This document shows positions 27,700-35,686 of a DNA stretch of 64,000 bases, piece after piece (position 1 is the stretch's first letter; each line of letters begins with the position of its first letter). The notes beneath the pieces were generated by a model, which ran no database searches, was not told the origin of the DNA, and saw only the letters and a program-made list of their open reading frames with translations. This stretch comes from DTU098 sp964498525 (GTDB lineage: Bacteria; Bacillota; Desulfotomaculia; Desulfotomaculales; Pelotomaculaceae): contig CAZCGU010000015.1 of assembly GCA_964498525.1 (NCBI GenBank), positions 17,641 to 81,640 of the forward strand, read 5' to 3'. A program made the translations under genes and the position numbers.

Positions 27700-28314
27700 A
27701 TGGATCTAAGCAAGGTGATAAGGGCTAGACGAAGTATCCGTAAATATGAAAGCAGGGAAATTCCCAGGGAAATATTAAATGAGATTCTGGAAGAAGCCCT
27801 TTGGGCCCCTTCTGGAACGAACAGGCAAAACTGGTGCATTTACGTTGTCGGCGGTGAACAGCGAGACCTTCTGATAAAAGCCATGGGGGGCGTAAGTGAG
27901 CTTTACAAACCCCAACTGGAAAAAATATTTCCTGAAAAAATGGTCAATCTGACTCTGAATTTTTTTCGCACGCTGGGGGGCGCCCCTGCCATTATCCTGG
28001 TTTACATACCACTAACCAGGGTGGAACTGCGCCCGGATATGAGTGGTCAGGAAAGGTACGAAAAAGAACGGGAGCGTTTTGTCAATCTCCTGAGCGCAGC
28101 GGCCTTAATCCAGAACATGCTGCTGCTGGCCAGGGCGAAGGGTTTGGGGACTTGCCAGATGACTGCCCCCAAGTATAAGGAGGATTTGATTAACGAGATT
28201 ATCAGAGTAAAGGACAAGGAACTGGTTTCTGTCATTCCCATGGGCTACCCCGCCCAGGAACCTCCCGCTCCGCCCAGGAAAGGCAACAGGATCCACTGGC
28301 TTGGTTTGGCCTGA
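27700..28314 (+). CDS. Nitroreductase-family flavoprotein
   Basis: A 204-residue NAD(P)H-dependent FMN oxidoreductase of the nitroreductase fold: N-terminal VIRARRSIRKYESREIP, WAPSGTNRQNWCIYVVGG (FMN-binding), and the C-terminal GYPAQEPPAPPRKG. AAAGGAGG lies before the ATG. Monocistronic. Physiological substrate unknown; these enzymes reduce nitroaromatics, quinones or flavins. Confidence 0.88.
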   Translation: MDLSKVIRARRSIRKYESREIPREILNEILEEALWAPSGTNRQNWCIYVVGGEQRDLLIKAMGGVSELYKPQLEKIFPEKMVNLTLNFFRTLGGAPAIILVYIPLTRVELRPDMSGQERYEKERERFVNLLSAAALIQNMLLLARAKGLGTCQMTAPKYKEDLINEIIRVKDKELVSVIPMGYPAQEPPAPPRKGNRIHWLGLA

Positions 28315-28351
28315 AGCCGGGAAATATGTTTAACCGCCGGGGAGATCAGGT

Positions 28352-28386
28352 GAAGGTTTAATTTCTTAAATTGAACCTTCTTTTTT
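28352..28386 (+). terminator. Terminator after the nitroreductase gene
   Basis: Stem GAAGGTTTAA / TTGAACCTTC (one G-U type pair) followed by TTTTTT; it also covers the end of the convergent lepB. Confidence 0.75.
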
Positions 28387-28903
28387 ATAACATTGAGATG
28401 CTGCCCAGAGGGTAAAAGCGGGCCAGTGCTTTTCCAATAACCAGATCCTTATCTAAAACCCCCCAGAACCTGCTATCAAAGCTGTTATTCCGGTTATCTC
28501 CCAGAACAAAGATGCTATTTCCAGGAACAGTGACCGGTTTAAAATCCTCCCTGGGTTTTTCCAGTTCGTAAGGTTCTTCCAGGGGGGCGCCATTGATACA
28601 GACAATCCCGTCCTCAATGGCTACGGTTTCCCCCGGCAGGGCGATAACCCTTTTAATCATGACTTCTTCCAGGTGGCTTGCGGGCGGCGCTTTAAAAACC
28701 ACGATGTCACCCCGGTCAATATGGCCAAATTTACAGGAGATCTTTTCAATAATCAGGTGATCACCGATTTTTAGCGTGGGCAGCATGGATACACTTGGGA
28801 TCCAGCGGGCCTCCGCCACATAGGTACGGATAGCCAGGGACAGCAGCACCGCCAGGACAAGGGTTAAAAGCCAGTCCATTACCTTTTTTAGATCCAGGGC
28901 CAT
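28385..28903 (-). CDS. lepB: Signal peptidase I
   Basis: Membrane-bound serine protease that removes signal peptides from exported proteins. The 172 residues have one N-terminal membrane segment (about 10-28), the catalytic Ser in PSVSMLPTL (about 36-44), the catalytic Lys in IKRVIALPGE, and GDNRNNSFDSR near the C-terminus. Length is normal for Gram-positive type. AGGAG precedes the ATG. The 385 bases between it and the next gene contain AT-rich possible promoters but no other gene. Confidence 0.95.
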   Translation of the reverse strand: MALDLKKVMDWLLTLVLAVLLSLAIRTYVAEARWIPSVSMLPTLKIGDHLIIEKISCKFGHIDRGDIVVFKAPPASHLEEVMIKRVIALPGETVAIEDGIVCINGAPLEEPYELEKPREDFKPVTVPGNSIFVLGDNRNNSFDSRFWGVLDKDLVIGKALARFYPLGSISML

Positions 28904-29287
28904 CTACCACTCCTCATTCCTTAACTGATTGGAAGCTATGGGGGTATCTTAACCAGCTTATTAGATCATGTAAAGGCCGGTTTTTGGCCACCCTGCCACG
29001 GGGAGCGGGGATAAAGGGTCATTGCCTGCTTTAGATCCAATTTGAAAATCGCAGGCTGGCTAAACATGCCTGGGGATGCGGGATCAAATAAAAAATGATA
29101 GAATAATAGCCAGCTGCTTTGAAAGGGTTTTGCCGGCGCTGCGTCAGGGTTTTTTTAAGTCCAATACCCGGCATTTAAGGGGATGGAGCAAGCAGCTCGG
29201 GAGCCGCCGGGCGTTCTTATAATTTTATTATTGTCCGCCGGGTCCTTTTAACTCCCGGCATCATACGAAAGAAGGTTTGTTTGTTAA

Positions 29288-30487
29288 ATGAATAAGAAAG
29301 TCCTTCTTATCCTGGGCACAGGTCATGCCATAACAGACATCAATCAGGGAGCGATTCCCATGGTTCTCGCTTTTATGCAGCCGGTATTGGGTTTGAGTCA
29401 ACTCCAGGTGGGGATTGTGATGCTGGCCTTTAGCATAACTTCATCGGTTATCCAACCGATTTTTGGGGTGCTCAGCGACCGTTTCCGGGCTGTTTGGCTG
29501 ATCCCGCTGGGTTGTTTGCTGGCCGGCCTGGGCATGTCCTTCAGCGGATTCAGCCCAAATTATCATTTGCTGCTGGCGGCAGCTTTGTTCAGCGGACTGG
29601 GCGTGGCTGCCTATCATCCGGAAGGTTCCAAATTTGCGCGTTTCGCCAGCGGACCGCGCAAAGCGTCGGGGATGTCCTTGTTCTCGGTGGGGGGCAACCT
29701 GGGCTTTGCGGCCGGTCCCGTGCTTGCTTTGTTTTTTTACGGGCTGGCTGGACTTCACGGTACCCTTGGCTTTCTTGCCCTGAATGGGGCCATGGCTGTT
29801 TTGCTTTGGGCCAATTTAAACACAATTTCAGACCAAGAAATAAAAATCAAACCTGCGCCGGCGAAACAATCCCAGGGCGCAACAGAAAAACCAGCCTGGT
29901 TGGACCTGAAAAAAATGGGCCTGCCGGTTTTGTTGCTGGTCATTTTTGTCATTAACCGCTCCTGGATGCACCTGGGTCTGGTGACTTTTTTACCCCAATA
30001 TTACGTTAACTACCTGCATCAAAGTGAGGCTTACGCGGCTGCCCTTTCTTCGGTTTTCCTTTTTGCCGGGGTTTTTGGCACCATGGCCGGTGGCCCCGCG
30101 GCCGACCGCTGGGGTCTGAAAAGTGTTATTATTGGTTCAATGGTTCTGCTGATTCCCCTGCTGTATCTGTTTGTCCATCTCCAGGGAATCTGGGTCACTG
30201 TTGTCGTTGCACTGGCGGGTTTCGCCATGATTTCAACATTTGCGGTAACAGTTGTTCTGGCCCAGGAAATGCTTCCGAATAATGTTGGTCTGGCGTCCGG
30301 GTTGATCCTCGGTTTTGCCATAGGTTTGGGTGGTGTGGGAACAACTTTATTGGGATGGCTGGCTGACCAGTGGGGCTTGCCTGCTGTTTTTAAGATGATG
30401 GTCCTGTTTCCGGTGGTTGGCCTGGCGCTTGCCATTTTTCTGCCCGGTACCCGGGAGCTGTCCCGCAGGCGAAGCGCCGGCAGTTAA
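29288..30487 (+). CDS. MFS exporter, fosmidomycin-resistance (Fsr) type
   Basis: A 399-residue protein with 12 hydrophobic segments. The N-terminus GTGHAITDINQGAIPMVLAF resembles the H.xND.xQG.P pattern of Fsr proteins, GVLSDRFRAVWLIPLG is MFS motif A of the first half, and GGPAADRWGLKSVIIGS that of the second. The family exports fosmidomycin and related compounds in E. coli; the natural substrate here is unknown. It ends with a 4-base overlap of the convergent deacetylase-fold gene. Confidence 0.85.
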   Translation: MNKKVLLILGTGHAITDINQGAIPMVLAFMQPVLGLSQLQVGIVMLAFSITSSVIQPIFGVLSDRFRAVWLIPLGCLLAGLGMSFSGFSPNYHLLLAAALFSGLGVAAYHPEGSKFARFASGPRKASGMSLFSVGGNLGFAAGPVLALFFYGLAGLHGTLGFLALNGAMAVLLWANLNTISDQEIKIKPAPAKQSQGATEKPAWLDLKKMGLPVLLLVIFVINRSWMHLGLVTFLPQYYVNYLHQSEAYAAALSSVFLFAGVFGTMAGGPAADRWGLKSVIIGSMVLLIPLLYLFVHLQGIWVTVVVALAGFAMISTFAVTVVLAQEMLPNNVGLASGLILGFAIGLGGVGTTLLGWLADQWGLPAVFKMMVLFPVVGLALAIFLPGTRELSRRRSAGS

Positions 30488-31224
30488 CCCTCAGTGAACC
30501 CGTCCAGCAAGGCCTTAACGTTTTTCCCCAGGACCCGTTGATTGTAGCCGCCTTCTAAAACGGCAAAAAATCTGCCGCCACAGTATTTACGGGCGTGATT
30601 TGCCACCATTTTACCGATCGTGGTGTAGTCCTTGGTCTTCAGGATAAAACCCCAGTCTTCCACGTGCATGTCGAAACCTGCTGAAACGGCAACCAGATCG
30701 CAGTCTTTGTTGAGGGCAAGGTACTTTTCCAGGCCATCTATGCTGTAAAGGTGATAATAGCTGACCTCCGGGGTTTCTTGAAAAATATTATCCGTCCCGT
30801 CTCCGAAGTGCAGATCTATATCTGCAATGGCTACTTTGTTGACGGTGCCCTGAAGGCGTTGCCTGGCAACGGCAATGGCTATGTTATTAAACCAGCAAAA
30901 CCCCCAGCTCGAATTGCTGCTGGCGTGGTGCCCCGGCGGCCTGATCAGGGCAAATGCAGGTTCACCTTTGACAGCAAGATCCGACGCCAGAATCGCTCCC
31001 CCGGCGGCAAGGATGGCAACATCATAAATGACGTCCTTTTTCTTGACATAATCTACGTGGCTCTGTTCATGAACCAGTAAAAGGTCGCTTTCAGCGGCAG
31101 GCTGCGGTTCAACAAACTCGTAAGAACCTGCCAATTCATCGTAGATGCAATCGATCCTTCCCTTGGCCGCGGCGGGGTCGTAATCGTAAACTCCCCGGAA
31201 TATCTCGTGAAAAACAATTTTCAT
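30484..31224 (-). CDS. Histone deacetylase-family (AcuC-like) deacetylase
   Basis: A 246-residue arginase/deacetylase-fold enzyme. The catalytic site is visible: RPPGHHAS (His pair), WFNNIAIA, DIDLHFGDGT (zinc-binding Asp and His) and VAVSAGFDMH (zinc Asp), then LEGGYN. Bacterial members remove acetyl groups from lysines, polyamines or similar amides. At 246 residues it is shorter than AcuC (about 380). The ATG at 31224 is seven bases after GGAAGGGAG; the frame extends six codons upstream. Single gene. Confidence 0.88.
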   Translation of the reverse strand: MKIVFHEIFRGVYDYDPAAAKGRIDCIYDELAGSYEFVEPQPAAESDLLLVHEQSHVDYVKKKDVIYDVAILAAGGAILASDLAVKGEPAFALIRPPGHHASSNSSWGFCWFNNIAIAVARQRLQGTVNKVAIADIDLHFGDGTDNIFQETPEVSYYHLYSIDGLEKYLALNKDCDLVAVSAGFDMHVEDWGFILKTKDYTTIGKMVANHARKYCGGRFFAVLEGGYNQRVLGKNVKALLDGFTEG

Positions 31225-31390
31225 CCTGGATCTCCCTTCCATAATTATCTTTTGTTTTATTTTAAATCAATAGCAGGATATAATGATACATAAAGTTAAT
31301 TTTTATATCTAATACTTCTTAGCCCTGGTCTGAAATCATTTTCATTAATACTTTTAGCCTGCAAATGAAAAAATATATCAAGGTGATAAT

Positions 31391-31825
31391 GTGAGTTCTT
31401 TCAAGCACAAACTGCTGGCTGTTATGCAGCATGTGGTTATTGTCAATCAGAAAAAGGCTTTGCTGCTGCGTTATTCCGGTTATCAGGGTAAGGGAGTAGA
31501 AGGGCTGTGGGGCTTGCCCGGCGGACACTACATTTCGGGTACGCCGGAGGAAGACCTCTTGCGGGAGGTAAGGGAAGAAACAGGTATCCAAATCAATCAG
31601 GAACTCAAATTATTAAGGACCTATGTCGTGATGTTCCCCGACGGGATCGAGCGGTATGGGGTGTTCTACCTTTGCAATTTGGCTAACTCCCCCGAACCTG
31701 AAATAAGATTGAGCGGGGAGCATACAGATTTTATATGGGCGGACCGGGTTGGCGCCGGAAACGGCATTTCTTTTATCGGCCCTTACCACAGAAAGGTTGT
31801 TGAAGATGTGCTTGATACGGTTTAA
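31391..31825 (+). CDS. Nudix hydrolase
   Basis: A 144-residue Nudix-fold hydrolase that cleaves a nucleoside diphosphate linked to another group. The Nudix box GGHYISGTPEEDLLREVREE is recognisable and keeps the metal-binding REVREETGI, but it is one residue shorter than usual and has Gly where the first conserved Glu of the box stands. GTG start after AAGGTG. Monocistronic, 160 bases before the NAD synthetase gene. Substrate unknown. Confidence 0.85.
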   Translation: MSSFKHKLLAVMQHVVIVNQKKALLLRYSGYQGKGVEGLWGLPGGHYISGTPEEDLLREVREETGIQINQELKLLRTYVVMFPDGIERYGVFYLCNLANSPEPEIRLSGEHTDFIWADRVGAGNGISFIGPYHRKVVEDVLDTV

Positions 31826-31987
31826 AAGTAGCGAGGGCCGAACAAATTAAACAAAAAAAAGTTCAAAATTTGCTACAATTTATTGTTATAATGTTATAAA
31901 TTCCACCAGGCTGATAAAGCCCGGCAATACACGCAATACAGGGCCCTCATGCCGGCCCGGCCGTTTTTATTTGATGAGGTGATTTAA

Positions 31988-33937
31988 TTGATTCGTCTGG
32001 CGTTGGGACAAATGGAAGTAATCCCCGGGAGACCCGATCTAAATACCCGGACTATCCTGGATATGATTGAGGAAGCGCGGCAGGGGGGCGCTCAAATGGT
32101 CGTTTTTCCGGAAATGGCCGTCCCCGGGTATTTGCTGGGTGATACCTGGGAACAGGAGGCCTTCATCAGAGATTGCGAGGCGTACGGCCGCCAAATCATC
32201 GAATTATCCAGTGCCGGAATATATGTTTTGTTTGGTAATGTGGCCATAGACTGGAACAAAACCGGTGATGACGGCAGGGTGAGGAAATACAATGCCTTCT
32301 TTGTGGCGAAGGACGGTTTGCTCCAGGGTGGTGAAAATTTTCCTTACCCGTACAGGATTAAAGCAATTCAGTCCAGTCACCGGCTATCTGATGATGCTTA
32401 TTTTTGCAGTACGAGGAAACTAGCCCTGGAGGCGGGTATAGGGATGGAGGAATTGCAGCAGCCGGTTAACCTTACCCTTGCCGGGCGACCGGTCCGGCTG
32501 GGCTGCATCCTGGGCGAGGGCGCCTGGGGAGATGAATGTTATCCCGGTTCAAATAATGTTCACCAACAACGTGGTTCGGTGGACCTCCTGGTAAATGCCT
32601 CCAGCGCACCCTTCGCCCTGGGCCGGAATAACAATCGCCGCCGGGCTCTTGCCGGGCTGGCCGGAAGTACCGGTGTACCATTGATTTACCTCAACAACGT
32701 CGGCATTCAAAACAATGGCAAAACGGTATACGTCTATGACGGACACAGTACGGTATATAATAGCAGGGGTCAAATTATTGATTCATGTCCCGCATTCTCC
32801 GGGGAACTTAAAATCCTTGGTCTGCATTTGGCAGGGGGGGGTGGAAACCCGGTCCCAGTTTCAATTTTCCGCGATTCAGGTACAGATACAATATATAAGG
32901 CTATTACCTGTGGCCTGGGCAAATTTTTGTCGTCCACTGGTATCAAAAAAATAATCATCGGAATTTCAGGCGGTATTGATTCTGCTGTGGCTGCTTGCCT
33001 TTATACCCTAGTATTGGGCCCCGCAAACGTCTTGCTGGTCAATATGCCCAGCGTCTACAATTCCCGGACCACCAGGGACCTGGCCTCCAGGCTGGCCCAA
33101 AATCTGGGCTGTTTATACACCGTTATACCGATTCAAGATTCAGTTGATTATACAGCCGCCCAGATTGGCCAAACCCCGGTCGTTGATTTAAATAGCGGCA
33201 GGGAATTTCAAATCCCGGTTACCCCCTTTGTTCTGGAAAACATTCAGGCACGGGATCGATCCGGCCGTGTTTTAGCGGGCCTGGCTGCTGCTTATGGGGG
33301 CGCTTTTACCTGCAATTCCAACAAGACTGAAATGACCATCGGTTATTCTACCCTGTATGGTGATCTGGCAGGTTTTCTGGCGGTCCTGGGGGATCTCTGG
33401 AAACACCAGGTATATGACCTGGCAGTGTTTTTAAACGACGAGGTTTATGGAAAAGAAGTCATCCCCCGGGAAATTATCGACCTTGTCCCCAGTGCGGAGC
33501 TTTCTCCGGAGCAGGCTGTGGAAGAAGGCAGGGGCGACCCTATTGTTTACCCCTATCACGATTACCTTTTCCGGGCCTTTACGGAATGCCGGGAAAGACC
33601 TGCGCCGGAAGATGTTTTAAAGTGGTACGGGCAAGGGATCCTGGAGGAAAAGATAGGTTGCAGGAAAGGACTGGTTAACCAGCTGTTTCCGGAATCCAAA
33701 AATTTTATTGATGATCTGGAACACTGGTGGAAGCTTTATACCGGTATGGGTGTTGCCAAAAGAATCCAGGCCCCGCCGGTTCTGGCAGTGAGCGGAAGGG
33801 CCTATGGGTTTGAGCACAGGGAAGCGCAGAATTCCTTTTATTTAACTAAAGGGTACCTGGAGCTAAAAAACAAGGTCCTAAAACAGCGGGATAGCAAAGC
33901 GGCTGAATCCGCAGACGGGCAAAAAGCGCCTGATTAA
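31988..33937 (+). CDS. nadE: NAD synthetase with degenerate glutaminase domain
   Basis: Makes NAD from deamido-NAD, ATP and ammonia. The 649 residues have an N-terminal nitrilase-fold domain (about 1-275), which normally frees ammonia from glutamine, and a C-terminal synthetase domain with the PP-loop IIGISGGIDSAV (about 320-331). In the glutaminase triad Glu42 (VFPEMAVPGY) and Lys125 are present, but the segment that usually reads ICED(L/I)W reads LGEGAW: the catalytic Cys is Gly176. So the enzyme may depend on free ammonia. TTG start after GAGGTG. A hairpin terminator overlaps its stop. Confidence 0.9.
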   Translation: MIRLALGQMEVIPGRPDLNTRTILDMIEEARQGGAQMVVFPEMAVPGYLLGDTWEQEAFIRDCEAYGRQIIELSSAGIYVLFGNVAIDWNKTGDDGRVRKYNAFFVAKDGLLQGGENFPYPYRIKAIQSSHRLSDDAYFCSTRKLALEAGIGMEELQQPVNLTLAGRPVRLGCILGEGAWGDECYPGSNNVHQQRGSVDLLVNASSAPFALGRNNNRRRALAGLAGSTGVPLIYLNNVGIQNNGKTVYVYDGHSTVYNSRGQIIDSCPAFSGELKILGLHLAGGGGNPVPVSIFRDSGTDTIYKAITCGLGKFLSSTGIKKIIIGISGGIDSAVAACLYTLVLGPANVLLVNMPSVYNSRTTRDLASRLAQNLGCLYTVIPIQDSVDYTAAQIGQTPVVDLNSGREFQIPVTPFVLENIQARDRSGRVLAGLAAAYGGAFTCNSNKTEMTIGYSTLYGDLAGFLAVLGDLWKHQVYDLAVFLNDEVYGKEVIPREIIDLVPSAELSPEQAVEEGRGDPIVYPYHDYLFRAFTECRERPAPEDVLKWYGQGILEEKIGCRKGLVNQLFPESKNFIDDLEHWWKLYTGMGVAKRIQAPPVLAVSGRAYGFEHREAQNSFYLTKGYLELKNKVLKQRDSKAAESADGQKAPD

Positions 33938-33947
33938 GGCGCTTTTA
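33922..33947 (+). terminator. Terminator overlapping the nadE stop
   Basis: AAAAGCGCC / GGCGCTTTT with a 7-base loop; the nadE TAA lies in the loop. Confidence 0.8.
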
Positions 33948-33993
33948 ACGTTCTAAAGGGAAGCTTGCAATTCTATTTTAAGACAGTTTAAGG

Positions 33994-34068
33994 TCATGCC
34001 CGGGACCAACCACAACAACCCCCCTTACAATGGGCAACCTGCCGGAGCATCCAGCGTTTGCGCAGCAT
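33994..34068 (-). CDS. Small cysteine-rich peptide (24 residues), candidate gene
   Basis: On the minus strand AGGAGGTG stands six bases before an ATG that opens a 24-codon frame: basic and hydrophobic N-terminus (MLRKRWMLRQVAH) and the cysteine cluster CKGGCCGWSRA. The strong ribosome site in an otherwise empty gap between nadE and the 34249 gene argues that it is translated. I do not recognise it. It might be a leader peptide, a small membrane or metal peptide, or the precursor of a modified peptide; no modifying enzyme is adjacent. Being so short, the frame itself is weak evidence. Confidence 0.4.
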   Translation of the reverse strand: MLRKRWMLRQVAHCKGGCCGWSRA

Positions 34069-34248
34069 GGCAGCACCTCCTGTTAGTTAATATAAAAACA
34101 TTCATATGTATATTGCCGTTCGGTTAAATATAGAAGCAGGGAATCCACCCCGAGCTGAAGGGTGTCCGTTATTTAATTTGCTGAATTATACTGTATTGCC
34201 GGATAAATGGTCCGGCACCGGGGCCAGTTGGGAAGATTGATAGAAAAA

Positions 34249-34785
34249 TTATTGAAAAAGTTTCATGGAAGGGTGGATAATCAGCATCTCTTCAATCAAT
34301 TCCAGTTTACTTATTTCCAGATGATTTAAAAGAAATCCCAGTTTTTTTTGCAGCAGCTGGTTAAAGCCCGGTATGTTGTTAAAATTTACGGTAATCTTTT
34401 CTTCTTTTATATCCAGGTATTCCAGAACACCGGCGATACCCGGCGGCGTTCCTGTGTGCGCCTGATCCCGGGCAAGGTCAACCCCCAGCCTGGCTTTAAT
34501 TTCAACACCCTGGAGGGTTATCAAAACCGGACCGTGCACCTGGAATTCAACAAACCGGCTATGCCTGTTAAATTTAAAGCTCCCTATGGACAGGGTGACT
34601 TTTATGTTAATGGGTGTGTCCAGACCGGCGAGAATTTCCGCCGTCAGGTTTAAAAAATTTTCAATAATGGTTATGTTTAGTTTGTTCAGGGCATTGCTTT
34701 CCTCTACCATGCTCTTTAAAAACGAATTGATTATTTCCTGGTGAAGCGCCAGGTTTCCCTGGAGCAAATTCTTTAATACACCCAT
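34249..34785 (-). CDS. Conserved-looking hypothetical protein following the class II aldolase
   Basis: A 178-residue soluble protein I do not recognise. The first 55 residues look helical (NLLQGNLALHQEIINSFLKSM); the middle is beta-rich (INIKVTLSIGSFKFN, RFVEFQVHGPVLITLQGVEIKARLGVDLA) and the end amphipathic helices. No signal peptide, cysteines or membrane segment. Its ATG directly follows the aldolase TAA, with AAGGAG inside the aldolase coding end, so the two are co-translated. The beta-rich part suggests a lipid- or ligand-binding fold, but that is a guess. Confidence 0.7.
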   Translation of the reverse strand: MGVLKNLLQGNLALHQEIINSFLKSMVEESNALNKLNITIIENFLNLTAEILAGLDTPINIKVTLSIGSFKFNRHSRFVEFQVHGPVLITLQGVEIKARLGVDLARDQAHTGTPPGIAGVLEYLDIKEEKITVNFNNIPGFNQLLQKKLGFLLNHLEISKLELIEEMLIIHPSMKLFQ

Positions 34786-35382
34786 TTATTCAAACTCCTT
34801 TGTTGATATAATTTTAGCGTCCGCCCTGCCTGTTCCCGGAAGGGTGCGGTTTAGACAGATAATCCGGCAGACATTCTCCAGACAGGTTGTCCACTGGTAG
34901 GCCTCTTCCAGATTATGACCCACGGCAAAACTTCCATGGCCGCGGACCAGGACAATTCTGAAATCCCTTAACAACGGAGGAAGATTCTCTTCCAATTCTT
35001 TAGAACCAATGGGGTCTATGGCGGCAAGTACGGGTATTTTGGGGAGGAAATGGGCGCCTTCCGCATCCACCGGGATGATTAGATCTTCAATTAAAGAAAG
35101 AGCAATGGCATGAACAGGGTGAGCATGTACAACGGCTGAAGCGGGGGTCCCCCTGTAGATGGAACGGTGGACACCTATTTCTGTAGATGCCAGGGCGGTT
35201 TTTTCGTCATTCTTGTTCAGCCCTGTCTCTATTATGTCCTGTTCAGCTAGATTTCCCAGCATGGAGCCCTTTCTGGTTATAACAACGCGGTCCCCGCAGC
35301 GAACGCTGAGATTTCCGCTGTGGGAGTTGTTCAGTCCGGCCAGGAAAAGGTCCCTTCCAAAACGTTGAAAATCTATGAACAT
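34786..35382 (-). CDS. Class II aldolase / adducin family protein
   Basis: A 198-residue zinc enzyme of the fuculose/ribulose-phosphate aldolase type. The metal-binding histidines appear in VVHAHPVHAIALS (about 93-105) and LVRGHGSFAVGHNLEEAY (about 150-167); SGNLSVRCGDRVVITRKGS is the N-terminal substrate-binding loop. GGAGG precedes the ATG. Lies 300 bases downstream of the second permease copy on the same strand and directly before a hypothetical gene. The aldol substrate, sugar phosphate or other, is not determined; a methylthioribulose or fuculose role are options. Confidence 0.85.
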   Translation of the reverse strand: MFIDFQRFGRDLFLAGLNNSHSGNLSVRCGDRVVITRKGSMLGNLAEQDIIETGLNKNDEKTALASTEIGVHRSIYRGTPASAVVHAHPVHAIALSLIEDLIIPVDAEGAHFLPKIPVLAAIDPIGSKELEENLPPLLRDFRIVLVRGHGSFAVGHNLEEAYQWTTCLENVCRIICLNRTLPGTGRADAKIISTKEFE

Positions 35383-35686
35383 AAAATAACCTCCAAAATT
35401 TAAACTTTTTGTCTTGCATGAGCGCGATTTTTCTTTTCATCCGGCGGATAAAAAGTCCTTACCTGGATTATTGGCGTGGATTTTTCCCTCAAAGAATTCC
35501 CACCCAATAAAAGTGTGGCCCCGGGAGCAAGAATTGTTTGTTAATTCCTTCCCTGCTCCCGAGTCACCTTCTTTTGTTGAAAAAATTTTAATAATAGGTG
35601 TTAAGCAATTATCGCCGGGTATGCCGCAAAAGACCCGCCTTTTTGCCCTGGAAAGGCTGCGGCAGGTCCTCAAGGGGTCAAAGGTT

